From contig CALOEL010000012.1 of assembly GCA_942492375.1 (NCBI GenBank), positions 248,001-312,000 of the forward strand: a stretch of 64,000 nt of DNA. Direction: 5' to 3'. The position numbers and the translations under genes are program-made. Below the pieces are notes generated by a model. The model had not been told where the DNA came from. It searched no databases and saw only the letters and a list, made by a program, of their open reading frames with translations. This stretch comes from JAHEAO01 sp942492375 (GTDB lineage: Bacteria; Pseudomonadota; Alphaproteobacteria; Rhodobacterales; Rhodobacteraceae). Below are positions 43,995-52,876 of the stretch, one piece after another (position 1 is the stretch's first letter; the number at the start of each line of letters is the position of its first letter).

Positions 43995-44369
43995 TCAGCC
44001 TCCAAATCTATCACAGTGCCCATACCATTGGGCGGGAACTACTTCGTCAGAAATGATCGTGTGGCGCGAATGAATAGCGGTTCCATCATTGAGGATCGTG
44101 GTTGTTTGAATTGCACCGGTTCCCAGTGGCTCTGCGAAAGAAATTGCAGAGTCACCTCTTAGCGGCATTACCTGAACAAGATCGACGTTGCCTTGCATAT
44201 AGGCTTCGCTGGATTTCTCGTTGAATAGGAAGGTCAGTTTCATGTCCTTCTCCTCGCAGCGAGTGTCCCGCGAGCACTCTGTCGTGAAATCGCAAATGAA
44301 CGAAAACTGCTGCGCGGAAGAAGGTCCGATTACCAGCTTGAGTGCCAAAACTGTCAGTACGAGCTTCAT
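43995..44369 (-). CDS. Small secreted protein with four cysteines, inserted in liv operon
   Basis: 124 residues. A signal peptide MKLVLTVLALKLVIGPSSAQ is followed by a short domain with Cys in FICDFTTECSRDTRCEE and a last one in WYGHCDRF, which could form two disulfides. The ATG at 44369 has GGAGGG at a good distance; a GTG overlapping the livF stop would add three residues. It lies between livF and livH with nearly no gap, so it is co-transcribed. I do not recognise the family. A periplasmic accessory or unrelated passenger are both possible. Confidence 0.7.
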   Translation of the reverse strand: MKLVLTVLALKLVIGPSSAQQFSFICDFTTECSRDTRCEEKDMKLTFLFNEKSSEAYMQGNVDLVQVMPLRGDSAISFAEPLGTGAIQTTTILNDGTAIHSRHTIISDEVVPAQWYGHCDRFGG

Positions 44370-44374
44370 ACCAC

Positions 44375-45205
44375 TCACCCTCCCAGGAACGTCCGGCGAA
44401 CCTCGGGGTCCGCCAGCAGCGCCTTGCCGGTATCGGTATAGGCGTTCGCGCCCTGCACCAGCACATAGCCCTTGTCGGCGATCTCCAGCGCCTGCCGGGC
44501 GTTCTGCTCGACCATCAGGATGGTGATCCCGGCGCGGGCGACCTCGATGATGCGGTCGAAAAGCTCGTCCATCACGATCGGGCTGACCCCGGCGGTAGGC
44601 TCGTCGAGCATCAGCACCTTGGGCTGGGTCATCAGCGCCCGGCCCACGGCAACCTGCTGGCGCTGACCACCGGATAGCTCGCCCGCCGCCTGCCGCCGCT
44701 TGTCCTTGAGTATCGGGAAAAGGTCATAGACCTGTGCCATCGTCGGGCGGATATCGTCCTGGCGCAGAAACGCGCCCATCTCCAGGTTCTCTTCGACCGT
44801 CAGCGAGACAAAGACGTTCGACGTCTGCGGCACGAAGGCCATGCCCTTGGCCACTCGGTCCTGCGGCGACAGGCTGGTGATATCCTCGCCATCCAGCCGC
44901 ACCGAGCCGGATTTGAGGTTCAGCATCCCGAACACCGCCTTCATCGCGGTCGACTTGCCCGCGCCGTTCGGCCCGACGATCACCGCGATCTCGCCCTTCT
45001 CGACGGCCACGGTGCAGTCATGCAGGATATCCGCCCCCGTGCCATAGCCGCCGGTCATCGCCTCGCCGATCAGGAACGGGCTGTCACCCTCGACCCTGAC
45101 CGTCTTGCCGCGCCCCTCGACCGGGAACTCCTTGCCTTGACCCCTGGGGTTGGTGATCGTGCGGTCCTTGTTGCCGCGGTCGTCCTGATAGGGATTGCCG
45201 CTCAT
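44375..45205 (-). CDS. livF: Branched-chain amino acid ABC transporter ATPase LivF
   Basis: 276 residues. After an N-terminal extension of about 45 hydrophilic residues not usual in E. coli LivF, the core shows Walker A VGPNGAGKSTAMKAVFG, Q loop FVPQTSNVFVSLTV, signature LSGGQRQQVAVGRALM and Walker B VLMLDEPTAG. Its start overlaps the livG stop by four bases. Confidence 0.94.
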   Translation of the reverse strand: MSGNPYQDDRGNKDRTITNPRGQGKEFPVEGRGKTVRVEGDSPFLIGEAMTGGYGTGADILHDCTVAVEKGEIAVIVGPNGAGKSTAMKAVFGMLNLKSGSVRLDGEDITSLSPQDRVAKGMAFVPQTSNVFVSLTVEENLEMGAFLRQDDIRPTMAQVYDLFPILKDKRRQAAGELSGGQRQQVAVGRALMTQPKVLMLDEPTAGVSPIVMDELFDRIIEVARAGITILMVEQNARQALEIADKGYVLVQGANAYTDTGKALLADPEVRRTFLGG

Positions 45206-45990
45206 GCGCCGGCCTCCGCCTTGGCCTTGTTCTTCAACCCCGTCCCAAGATAGGCCTCGATCACCGCCTCGTTCTGCATGATCTCGGCCGCGGCGCCTTC
45301 GGCCAGCACCTTGCCCTCGGCCATCACGATCACCGGGTCGCAGAGGCGGCCGATGAAATCCATGTCATGCTCGATCATGCAGAAGGTGTAGCCGCGTTCC
45401 TTGTTCAGCCGGATGATCGCGTCGCCGATCGTGTTCAGAAGCGTGCGGTTGACGCCCGCGCCGACCTCGTCGAGGAAGACGATCTTGGCATCGACCATCA
45501 TCGTGCGGCCAAGCTCCAGCAGTTTCTTCTGCCCGCCTGAAAGGTTCCCGGCGCGTTCGTCGGCCAGATGGTCGATGGTGAGGAATTCCAGCACCTCGTC
45601 GGCTTTTTTCGCCAGTGCCCGCTCTTCCTCGCGGATGCGTCCGCGGCGGAACCAGGTGTTCACGATCCGCTCGCCGGATTGCCCGGCGGGGACGACCATC
45701 AGGTTCTCGCGCACCGTGCGGGTGGAAAACTCATGTGCGATCTGGAAGGTCCGCAGCAGGCCCTTGTGAAACAGCTCGTGCGGCGTGCGCCCGGTGATAT
45801 CCTCGCCCTGCATGAAGACCCGGCCCGAGGTCGGTTGATGCACCCCTGCGACGACGTTGAACAGCGTGGTCTTGCCCGCGCCGTTCGGTCCGATCAAGCC
45901 GGTGATCGAACCTTGCTTGATCTCCAGCGACGCTCCGTCCACGGCGTGGAACCCGCCGAAATGCTTGTGCAGATCCTCGACGACGATCAT
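45202..45990 (-). CDS. livG: Branched-chain amino acid ABC transporter ATPase LivG
   Basis: 262 residues with Walker A LIGPNGAGKTTLFNVV, signature LSGGQKKLLELGRTMM, a Walker B region IVFLDEVGAGV and the LivG-type ending IGRLCDPVIVMAEGKVLAEG. In Walker B the common EPxxG is EVGAG. It is separated from the binding-protein gene by about 100 bases that contain a hairpin. Confidence 0.94.
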   Translation of the reverse strand: MIVVEDLHKHFGGFHAVDGASLEIKQGSITGLIGPNGAGKTTLFNVVAGVHQPTSGRVFMQGEDITGRTPHELFHKGLLRTFQIAHEFSTRTVRENLMVVPAGQSGERIVNTWFRRGRIREEERALAKKADEVLEFLTIDHLADERAGNLSGGQKKLLELGRTMMVDAKIVFLDEVGAGVNRTLLNTIGDAIIRLNKERGYTFCMIEHDMDFIGRLCDPVIVMAEGKVLAEGAAAEIMQNEAVIEAYLGTGLKNKAKAEAGA

Positions 45991-46044
45991 CCGTTTCCCC
46001 TGTCAGCCCCTTCCTTTGCGGAAGGTGGTGTTGTTAGCTGCAAA

Positions 46045-46068
46045 CAGCCCGGGGCGTGGCCCGGGCTG
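46045..46068 (-). terminator. Intercistronic hairpin between binding-protein gene and livG
   Basis: Nine-base stem CAGCCCGGG/CCCGGGCTG with a 6-base loop and a short TTTGC tail on the minus strand. Probably a partial terminator that keeps the binding protein more abundant than the membrane parts. Confidence 0.55.
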
Positions 46069-46094
46069 CAAGCTTTCTTGTCAGATCGGGACGA

Positions 46095-47282
46095 TCAGCG
46101 ATAGCCAACCGTGGTCATCTTGCCGTCCTTCATCTCGATTTCGCGGTAGCTGCCGGCGCTTTCTCCGGGTCCGATGAGTTCCACGGCAGAAGCGCCAACG
46201 AAATCGACATCGCCGCCGTCCTTCAGGATCTGGATGGCCTTGGCCAAGTCGCCCGGCAGAATCTCTTCACCGGGGGCGTTCGCCACTTCCATGACCTTGT
46301 CCTTGTAGACCTGCGGATCGGTCGACCCGGCGGCTTCCATCGCCAGCAGGATCAGCGCCGCGGCATCGTAGCTTTCCGGAGAGAAGGCATTGGTCGGCTC
46401 AAAGCCGGCGGCCTTGCCCATCTCGTTGAACTTGTCCGGACCCTCACCCGCCGCGCTCGGATGCTGGCCAAACGAGCCTTCGGTCCGTGCCGCGAAATTC
46501 GTCTCGAGCGTTTCCGAGACCATGCCGTCCGGGAACATGAACGTGTCGAACGCACCGGTATCGAGTGCCGCGTTGATGATGCCTGCACCGCCCTGATCGA
46601 CGTAGCCGGCCACGACCAGAACTTCACCGCCGGCAGAGGCCAGCGCGCCCACCTCGGCCGAATAGTCGGCTTTGCCGTCTTCATGCGCCGCGTTGAGCGT
46701 GACGGTGCCGCCGGATTCCTTGAATGCCGCCTCGAAGCTGTCGGCCAGACCCTTGCCGTAGTCGTTGTTGGTATAGGTCACGGCAACCTCGTTGATCCCG
46801 CGATCCTTCAGGATATCGGCCATCACCTGTCCCTGCCGGGCGTCGGAGGGCGAGGTGCGGAAGAACAGGCCGTTATCCTCGACCGTCGACAGCGCCGGAG
46901 ACGTGGCGGACGGCGAGATCATCACCATGCCGTTCGGAATCGCTGCGTTCTGAAGCGAGGCGGTCGTTTCGCCCGAGCACATGCCGCCGATGATACCCGA
47001 TACCTTGTCAGAGGTGATCAGGCGTTCGGCCGACGCCACGGCGAGACCGGCGTCGATGCACCCGGTGTCGGCGGTGACGGTCGAAACCGTGGTTTCGCCA
47101 TCAAGGAAATTGCCAGCGGCGTTAACTTCCTCGACCGCCAGATTTGCGCCGGCAGCCATGTCGGGCGACAACGTTTCCAGCGGGCCGGTAAAGCCCAGAA
47201 GGATGCCCAGCTTGATCTCTTCGGCGCTTGCGGCGGCCGTCGTCAATGCAACGGCAGCAGAGGCCAGAAGCAGCTTTTTCAT
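46095..47282 (-). CDS. Branched-chain amino acid-type ABC substrate-binding protein
   Basis: 395 residues, periplasmic binding protein family 6 (LivJ/LivK type). Signal peptide MKKLLLASAAVALTTAAASA; then IKLGILLGFTGPLETLSPDM and the later SATSPALS and YTNNDYGKGLADSFEAAF segments. First gene of the liv unit; its ligand may be branched-chain amino acids, amides or related compounds, as this family is broad. Confidence 0.92.
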   Translation of the reverse strand: MKKLLLASAAVALTTAAASAEEIKLGILLGFTGPLETLSPDMAAGANLAVEEVNAAGNFLDGETTVSTVTADTGCIDAGLAVASAERLITSDKVSGIIGGMCSGETTASLQNAAIPNGMVMISPSATSPALSTVEDNGLFFRTSPSDARQGQVMADILKDRGINEVAVTYTNNDYGKGLADSFEAAFKESGGTVTLNAAHEDGKADYSAEVGALASAGGEVLVVAGYVDQGGAGIINAALDTGAFDTFMFPDGMVSETLETNFAARTEGSFGQHPSAAGEGPDKFNEMGKAAGFEPTNAFSPESYDAAALILLAMEAAGSTDPQVYKDKVMEVANAPGEEILPGDLAKAIQILKDGGDVDFVGASAVELIGPGESAGSYREIEMKDGKMTTVGYR

Positions 47283-47408
47283 ATCAATACTCCCTAGTTG
47301 GACCTGTGTCCTGACCCGGCACGTTAGTGAGACTTCAATGAAAAGAAAAGCCCAACATATTCATTCCTGCCGCCACGGAAATTACGCGGTGAAACGGCGG
47401 CTTTCGGG

Positions 47409-48404
47409 TCAGATCGACAGCCGCGCGGCGTGGCTGCCACGCTCGCGGTAAGGGGTGGTGTCGTAATGCGCCCGGTAGCATTTCGAGAAATGCGACGGCG
47501 AGGCGAAGCCGCAGGCCAGCGCGACGTTGATCACGCTCATATCGGTCTGCATCAACAGGTTGCGGGCCTTCTGCAGACGCAACTCCATATAGTAGCGTTT
47601 CGGCGATCGGTTCAGGTAGCGGCGGAACAGCCGTTCCAGCTGCCGCGTCGACATGCCGACATCGGCGGCAAGGATCGCCGGGCTGATCGGCTCCTCGATA
47701 TTCTGCTCCATCATCTGGATCACCGCCGACAGTTTGGGGTGCCGCACCCCGATCCGGGTCGGGACTGACAGCCGCTGGGTGTCCTGGTCGGTTCGGATCG
47801 AGGAATAGATCAGCTGGTCGGCCACAGCATTGGCCAGATCCTCGCCATGATCATCGGCGATGATCTTGAGCATCAGGTCGATCGAGGCGGTACCGCCCGC
47901 CGTCGTCATTCGGTTGCCGTCGACGACGAAGACCGACTTGGTCAGCGTGACCTCCTCGAATTCCTCGCCGAAACTGTCCTGGTTCTCCCAATGGATCGTC
48001 GCGCGCTTGCCGTCGAGCAGCCCCGCCACGGCAAGCGTATGGGCCGCCGTGCAGAGCCCGCCGATCGTCGCGCCCCGGCGCGCTTCGCGGCGAAGCCAGC
48101 TGATGATTTTCTTGGTCGAGGCCTCTGCCACGTTTATCCCGCTGCAGATGAGGATGGTATCGTCGCGCGATGTTTCGGGCAGATCGCTGTCCAGCGCGAA
48201 GGTCGTTCCATTCGAACAGCTGATGCTGTTGCCGCCTTCTCCGACCAGCGTCCAGGAATAGACCTTCTCGCCCATCATCCGGTTGGCGATCCGCAGGCTG
48301 TCAACCGCGCAGGCGAAGGACAGCATCGTGAAATTTTCCAGTAAAACGAAGACGAAACGGCGTGTTTTCGCCGCCGCTGGTTCCCTGATCCGTCTGTCCG
48401 CCAA
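47409..48404 (-). CDS. GlxA-family AraC-type transcriptional regulator
   Basis: 331 residues. The N-terminal ~190 residues form a DJ-1/PfpI-like domain (FVFVLLENFTMLSFACAVDS; ICSGINVAEAS; GGLCTAAHTLAVAGLLDG), and the C-terminal 100 an AraC HTH pair (VGMSTRQLERLFRRYLNRSP; VALACGFASPSHFSKCYRAH). Regulators of this type often control glycine betaine, carnitine or arginine use. The start is a TTG at 48404; no later start keeps the first strand intact. It is upstream of the liv genes on the same strand. Confidence 0.9.
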   Translation of the reverse strand: MADRRIREPAAAKTRRFVFVLLENFTMLSFACAVDSLRIANRMMGEKVYSWTLVGEGGNSISCSNGTTFALDSDLPETSRDDTILICSGINVAEASTKKIISWLRREARRGATIGGLCTAAHTLAVAGLLDGKRATIHWENQDSFGEEFEEVTLTKSVFVVDGNRMTTAGGTASIDLMLKIIADDHGEDLANAVADQLIYSSIRTDQDTQRLSVPTRIGVRHPKLSAVIQMMEQNIEEPISPAILAADVGMSTRQLERLFRRYLNRSPKRYYMELRLQKARNLLMQTDMSVINVALACGFASPSHFSKCYRAHYDTTPYRERGSHAARLSI

Positions 48405-48601
48405 AATCTGATGTCCGTCGCGTCGCCCTGCCGATGCGGCACCGAACCAGTTTTCGCGGGGTTAATCAAGTGCGGCAGGCTGCGGCACCTCGCGTCGATA
48501 TCCGTTTCAGAAGCCGCTTCGGACCGTCGCTTTGAAGGTTTGCAGCGCCCCGCGGCCTGTCCTATAAGCAGGCGTCCTGAACGAAGCACCGGAGCAAGAC
48601 G

Positions 48602-49972
48602 ATGAGCGATTGGGTGAAATCCGGCTGGCGCAACAAGCCGCGGGTCCAGATGCCTGACTACACCGACGAGGCGTCGCTGAAAGCCGTCGAGGCGCAGCTG
48701 TCGAAATATCCGCCGCTTGTCTTCGCGGGCGAGGCGCGGAACCTCAAGCGCGCGCTTGGCAAGGCCGCGACCGGAGAGGCGTTCCTGCTGCAGGGCGGCG
48801 ACTGCGCCGAAAGCTTCGCCGAATTTTCCGCCGACGGCATCCGTGACACCTTCAAGGTGATGCTGCAGATGGCGATGGTCCTGACCTATGGCGCCAAGGT
48901 GCCGGTCATCAAGGTCGGACGCATGGCGGGCCAGTTCGCCAAGCCGCGCTCGGCCGACACGGAAACACAAGGCGGCTTAGAGCTGCCCAGCTACCGCGGC
49001 GACATCATAAACGGATTCGACTTCACCTCCGAAGCGCGGATCCCGGATCCGGCACGGATGCTGCAGGCCTACACGCAGGCCGCGGCTTCGCTGAACCTTG
49101 TCCGCGCCTTCAGCCATGGCGGCTATGCCGATGTGCACCAGGTCCATGCCTGGACGCTTGGCTTCACCGACCAGGACGAGGCCGAGAAGTACCGCGACCT
49201 GGCGAACCGGATTTCGGACACGCTCGATTTCATGCAGGCGGCCGGCGTCAACCAGGACACTGCGCATACGCTGCAGTCGGTGGATTTCTACACCAGCCAC
49301 GAAGCACTGCTGCTGGAATACGAAGAAGCGCTGGCACGGATCGATTCCACGACCGGCCTGCCGGTGGCAGGATCGGGCCACATGCTCTGGATCGGTGACC
49401 GCACCCGGCAGCCTGACGGCGCGCATGTCGAATTCCTGCGCGGCGTGCAGAACCCGATCGGGCTGAAATGCGGCCCGACGATCACCACCGGCCACCTGAA
49501 GGCGCTTATGGCCAAGCTGAACCCGAAGAATGAAGCGGGTCGGCTGACGCTGATCGCGCGCTTCGGGGCGGGGCAGGTGGGCGATCACCTGCCGCGCCTG
49601 ATCCGCGCGGTCGAGGAAGAGGGCGCGAATGTCGTCTGGTCCTGCGATCCGATGCACGGCAACACGATCAAGTCCTCGTCGGGCTACAAGACGCGGCCCT
49701 TCGATTCGGTGCTGCGCGAGGTGCGCGAGTTCTTCGCGGTGCACAATGCCGAAGGAACGATCCCCGGCGGCGTCCATTTCGAGATGACCGGCAAGGATGT
49801 GACCGAATGCACCGGCGGTGTCCGCGCGGTCACCGACGAGGACCTGTCGGACCGCTACCATACCGCCTGCGATCCGCGGCTGAATGCCAGTCAGGCGCTG
49901 GAGCTGGCCTTTCTCGTGGCCGAGGAACTGGCGCAGCGGCGCGGCAAGGCGGCGCAAGCGGCTGCGGTCTGA
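48602..49972 (+). CDS. Class II 3-deoxy-7-phosphoheptulonate (DAHP) synthase
   Basis: First step of the shikimate pathway (PEP plus erythrose 4-phosphate), plant-type class II. 456 residues. Visible segments are WRNKPRVQMPDY, LLQGGDCAESFAEFSADGIR with the metal Cys, KVGRMAGQFAKPRS, GLKCGPTITTGHLKALMAKL and WSCDPMHGNTIKSSSGYKTR. Monocistronic; followed by a strong terminator that lies inside the convergent gene's 3' end. Confidence 0.96.
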   Translation: MSDWVKSGWRNKPRVQMPDYTDEASLKAVEAQLSKYPPLVFAGEARNLKRALGKAATGEAFLLQGGDCAESFAEFSADGIRDTFKVMLQMAMVLTYGAKVPVIKVGRMAGQFAKPRSADTETQGGLELPSYRGDIINGFDFTSEARIPDPARMLQAYTQAAASLNLVRAFSHGGYADVHQVHAWTLGFTDQDEAEKYRDLANRISDTLDFMQAAGVNQDTAHTLQSVDFYTSHEALLLEYEEALARIDSTTGLPVAGSGHMLWIGDRTRQPDGAHVEFLRGVQNPIGLKCGPTITTGHLKALMAKLNPKNEAGRLTLIARFGAGQVGDHLPRLIRAVEEEGANVVWSCDPMHGNTIKSSSGYKTRPFDSVLREVREFFAVHNAEGTIPGGVHFEMTGKDVTECTGGVRAVTDEDLSDRYHTACDPRLNASQALELAFLVAEELAQRRGKAAQAAAV

Positions 49973-50653
49973 TCACTCGTCGTTCGAGATCAGGCGAAGG
50001 GCCGGGCGCATGTCCGGCCCTTTCCTTTTGGCCGGGTGCAGGAAGACCCCCGGCGCTTCGGAAAATGTGGTTCCGGTCCGCGCCGGGTGTTGCGACTTGC
50101 CGTCGTCGGGCATCGCGGGCCGGCGCCGAGTCGCCGCGATCGCGAGGCGGCGCGGCGGCCTGCCGATCCGGCCTTTGCTCTGCAGGCAGCCGAGCAGGCG
50201 GTTGACGGTTCCGAAATCGTCCTTCAGCGGCGCCAGCAGCAGCCGAGCCTCCAGCGCGGGTCTGCCGATGCCGCGCCCGGCCAGCAGGTCGACCTCAACG
50301 ATCTCGGGTCCGTCGCACACCGCCGCGACAAGCTCTGCCAGTTCGTTCCGCGCCTCGGGGGCGACGATCGCCGAAATCGGCATGCCGTGCACTTCCATCC
50401 CCATCAGATCGGAAAGATGCGCTCCGGCAAGCCGGAACCTTGCGATTCCAGGCGCCACGGCTTCAAGGATGAAGGCATATTCCAGCGCGTCCTCGATGCC
50501 GCGGGGATCGACCGCAGAGCGGGGCGGAATGGCGCGATTCTCACTCAAACCGTGCCAATAGGCCTCGACCTGCGACAGCGCCGCATAGGTCATCGCCTTG
50601 CGCCGCGGTTGAAGGGAAATGATATTGCCGTTCCCATGGTCATCATGATTCAC
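49973..50653 (-). CDS. PAS-domain protein (PAS_5-like)
   Basis: 226 residues from the GTG at 50653 with AGGGG 7 bases upstream. The region VEAYWHGLSENRAIPPRSAV and the following ALEYAFILEAVAPGIARFRL to SDLMGMEVHGMPISAIVA fits a family of short PAS-like proteins found in Rhodobacterales and relatives. The C-terminal third is basic and low in predicted structure (RIGRPPRRLAIAATRRRPA). Role unknown; no output domain is visible. Confidence 0.75.
   Translation of the reverse strand: MNHDDHGNGNIISLQPRRKAMTYAALSQVEAYWHGLSENRAIPPRSAVDPRGIEDALEYAFILEAVAPGIARFRLAGAHLSDLMGMEVHGMPISAIVAPEARNELAELVAAVCDGPEIVEVDLLAGRGIGRPALEARLLLAPLKDDFGTVNRLLGCLQSKGRIGRPPRRLAIAATRRRPAMPDDGKSQHPARTGTTFSEAPGVFLHPAKRKGPDMRPALRLISNDE
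49997..50029 (+). terminator. Terminator after DAHP synthase
   Basis: Nine-base stem AAGGGCCGG/CCGGCCCTT (49997-50005 and 50014-50022) followed by TCCTTTT. It ends the DAHP synthase transcript and lies wholly within the coding sequence of the convergent PAS gene. Confidence 0.75.
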
Positions 50654-50808
50654 ATCTGCACCCCTACAGTTGCCGGGATGCGGGGCAGGGACCGATTGTC
50701 CCGCCTCACACCCTCTGTTAACGCTACATGAACACCTGTTACCGATGTGTAAACATCGCACGATTTGATGAAAAACTGACGCGAAAAACTCTTAAATGGT
50801 TAACCTAG

Positions 50809-51702
50809 ATGATTAATTCGATGACCGGGTTCGCCGCCAGCCGGGGCGAGGCGGAAGGCTGGAGCTGGGTCTGGGACATTCGTTCCGTCAACGCGCGCGG
50901 GCTCGATCTGCGGCTGCGTTTGCCGGATTGGATCGACGGGCTGGAGGCCGCGCTTCGCCCGGTCCTGCAGCAGGCGGTGGCGCGCGGCAGCGTCAGCCTT
51001 TCGCTGAAGGTGCAGCGTAACGAAGCCGCGGCGGCCTTGGCGATCGGCGCGGCGGTACTCGATCAGGCGCTGGCCAGCCTGAAGCGGATCGAGGTCGAGG
51101 CGGCGGGAAATCACAACCTGACCCTGCGCCCGACCTCTGCGGCGGAGATTCTGAACCTACGCGGCGTGGCCGAAACCACGCAAAGCGATCAGGACACGGC
51201 CCCTCTTCTGATGGCGCTGAAGGCGCAATTGCCCGATCTGCTGCAGGCATTCAATGCGATGCGTGCAGCAGAGGGAGCGGCGTTGGCCAAAATCCTCGCC
51301 GAACAGCTCGACCGGATCGCCGATCTGACCGAGGCCGCGACCGCCGAGGCGGAGGCCCGCCGCGAGCAGATCGGCACCACGCTGCGCGAAAACCTTGCGC
51401 GCGTACTCGACAATTCGACCGGCGCCGATCCCGACCGCGTAGCGCAGGAACTGGCGATGCTCGCGGTCAAGGCCGATGTGGCCGAGGAACTCGACCGGCT
51501 GCGGGCGCATGTCGCGGCGGGGCGCGATCTGCTGCAGGCGACGGGGCCGGTCGGACGCAAGCTCGACTTCCTGACGCAGGAATTCAACCGCGAGGCCAAC
51601 ACGCTCTGTTCCAAGGCGCAGTCGGTCGAGCTGACCCGGATCGGACTTGACCTCAAGCACGTCATCGACCAGATGCGCGAGCAGGTCCAGAACGTGGAGT
51701 GA
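50809..51702 (+). CDS. yicC: YicC-family endoribonuclease
   Basis: 297 residues. MINSMTGFAASRGEAEGWSW is the diagnostic N-terminus; DIRSVNARGLDLRLRLPDWI and the C-terminal GRKLDFLTQEFNREANTLCS and DLKHVIDQMREQVQNVE are conserved. YicC proteins take part in RNA decay. No good ribosome site precedes the ATG; the leader is AT-rich and contains GGTTAACC. Tightly followed by gmk. Confidence 0.94.
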   Translation: MINSMTGFAASRGEAEGWSWVWDIRSVNARGLDLRLRLPDWIDGLEAALRPVLQQAVARGSVSLSLKVQRNEAAAALAIGAAVLDQALASLKRIEVEAAGNHNLTLRPTSAAEILNLRGVAETTQSDQDTAPLLMALKAQLPDLLQAFNAMRAAEGAALAKILAEQLDRIADLTEAATAEAEARREQIGTTLRENLARVLDNSTGADPDRVAQELAMLAVKADVAEELDRLRAHVAAGRDLLQATGPVGRKLDFLTQEFNREANTLCSKAQSVELTRIGLDLKHVIDQMREQVQNVE

Positions 51703-51704
51703 CG

Positions 51705-52346
51705 ATGGCCGAGCGGCGCGGATTGCTTCTGATCGTATCCTCGCCTTCGGGTGCGGGAAAGTCCACGCTGTCGCGACGCTTGCGGGACTGGGACCCTACG
51801 ATCCGCTTTTCGGTATCGGCCACCACCCGCCCCGCGCGCGAGGGCGAGGGCGAGGGCCGCGAGTATTTTTTCCGCAGCCGCGACGAGTTCGAACGCATGG
51901 TCGAGGCGGGCGAAATGCTGGAACATGCCGAAGTCTTCGGCAATCTTTACGGCTCGCCCAAGGCTCCGGTCGAGGCGAATGTGGCAGCCGGCCACGACAC
52001 GCTGTTCGACATCGATTGGCAGGGCGGCCAGCAGATCCGCAATTCCGCGCTCGGCAAGGACGTGGTCTCGATCTTCATCCTGCCGCCCTCGATCGCCGCT
52101 CTGGAGGAGCGCTTGCGCAGCCGCGGTCAGGACAGCGACGAGGTCATCGCCGGACGTATGGCGAAAAGCCGGTCGGAAATCAGCCATTGGGCGGAATACG
52201 ACTATGTGTTGGTGAACGACGATCTCGACCGCGCCGAGGAACAGCTGCGCATCATCCTGAGGGCCGAACGGATGCGGCGCGACCGTCAGCCCTGGCTGAC
52301 CGGCTTCGTGCGGCAACTCAACAATGAATTCGAGGACAGGCAATGA
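51705..52346 (+). CDS. gmk: Guanylate kinase
   Basis: GMP to GDP phosphorylation. 213 residues. P-loop SSPSGAGKSTLSRRL, GMP-binding SVSATTRPAREGE and EGREYFF, followed by DIDWQGGQQIRN. The ATG at 51705 lies 5 bases after GGAG; a GTG at 51699 overlapping the yicC stop is the alternative. Part of the yicC-gmk-carbonic anhydrase-PLP lyase run. Confidence 0.96.
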   Translation: MAERRGLLLIVSSPSGAGKSTLSRRLRDWDPTIRFSVSATTRPAREGEGEGREYFFRSRDEFERMVEAGEMLEHAEVFGNLYGSPKAPVEANVAAGHDTLFDIDWQGGQQIRNSALGKDVVSIFILPPSIAALEERLRSRGQDSDEVIAGRMAKSRSEISHWAEYDYVLVNDDLDRAEEQLRIILRAERMRRDRQPWLTGFVRQLNNEFEDRQ

Positions 52347-52876
52347 CGCTCTATTCTTTGGACGGCACGTCACCATCTGTGCCGGAGGACGGCGAGTTCT
52401 GGGTCGCACCCGACGCCAACGTGATCGGCAAGGTCACGCTGGAACAGGGCGCCTCTGTCTGGTTCGGCTCGACGTTGCGCGGGGATAATGAGCGGATCAC
52501 CGTGGGCGCGGGCAGCAACATCCAGGAAAGCTGCGTCCTGCACACAGATATGGGCTATCCGCTGACCATCGGCGCGGATTGCACGATTGGCCACAAGGCG
52601 ATGCTGCATGGCTGCACGATCGGCGAGGGCACCCTGATCGGCATGGGCGCGACGGTGCTGAACGGCGCGGTGATCGGCAACGGGTGCCTGATCGGGGCCG
52701 GCGCCCTGGTGACCGAGGGCAAGGAAATCCCGGACGGTTCGCTTGTCATGGGGGCGCCGGGCAAGGTCATCCGCCGGCTCGACGACGATGCCAGGAAGAA
52801 AATGCGATTGGCAGCAAAGCATTATCAGGAAAACTTCAAGCGTTACATCAAGAGCCTGCAGGAGGTCGCGCCATGA
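52343..52876 (+). CDS. Gamma-carbonic anhydrase family protein
   Basis: 177 residues of left-handed beta-helix hexapeptide repeats. The three zinc-His positions appear in ESCVLHTDMGYPL and GHKAMLHGCTIGEG. Homologues (YrdA/PaaY-like) may be carbonic anhydrases or thioesterase-like proteins; activity is unproven. Overlaps gmk and the next gene by four bases each. Confidence 0.9.
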   Translation: MTLYSLDGTSPSVPEDGEFWVAPDANVIGKVTLEQGASVWFGSTLRGDNERITVGAGSNIQESCVLHTDMGYPLTIGADCTIGHKAMLHGCTIGEGTLIGMGATVLNGAVIGNGCLIGAGALVTEGKEIPDGSLVMGAPGKVIRRLDDDARKKMRLAAKHYQENFKRYIKSLQEVAP

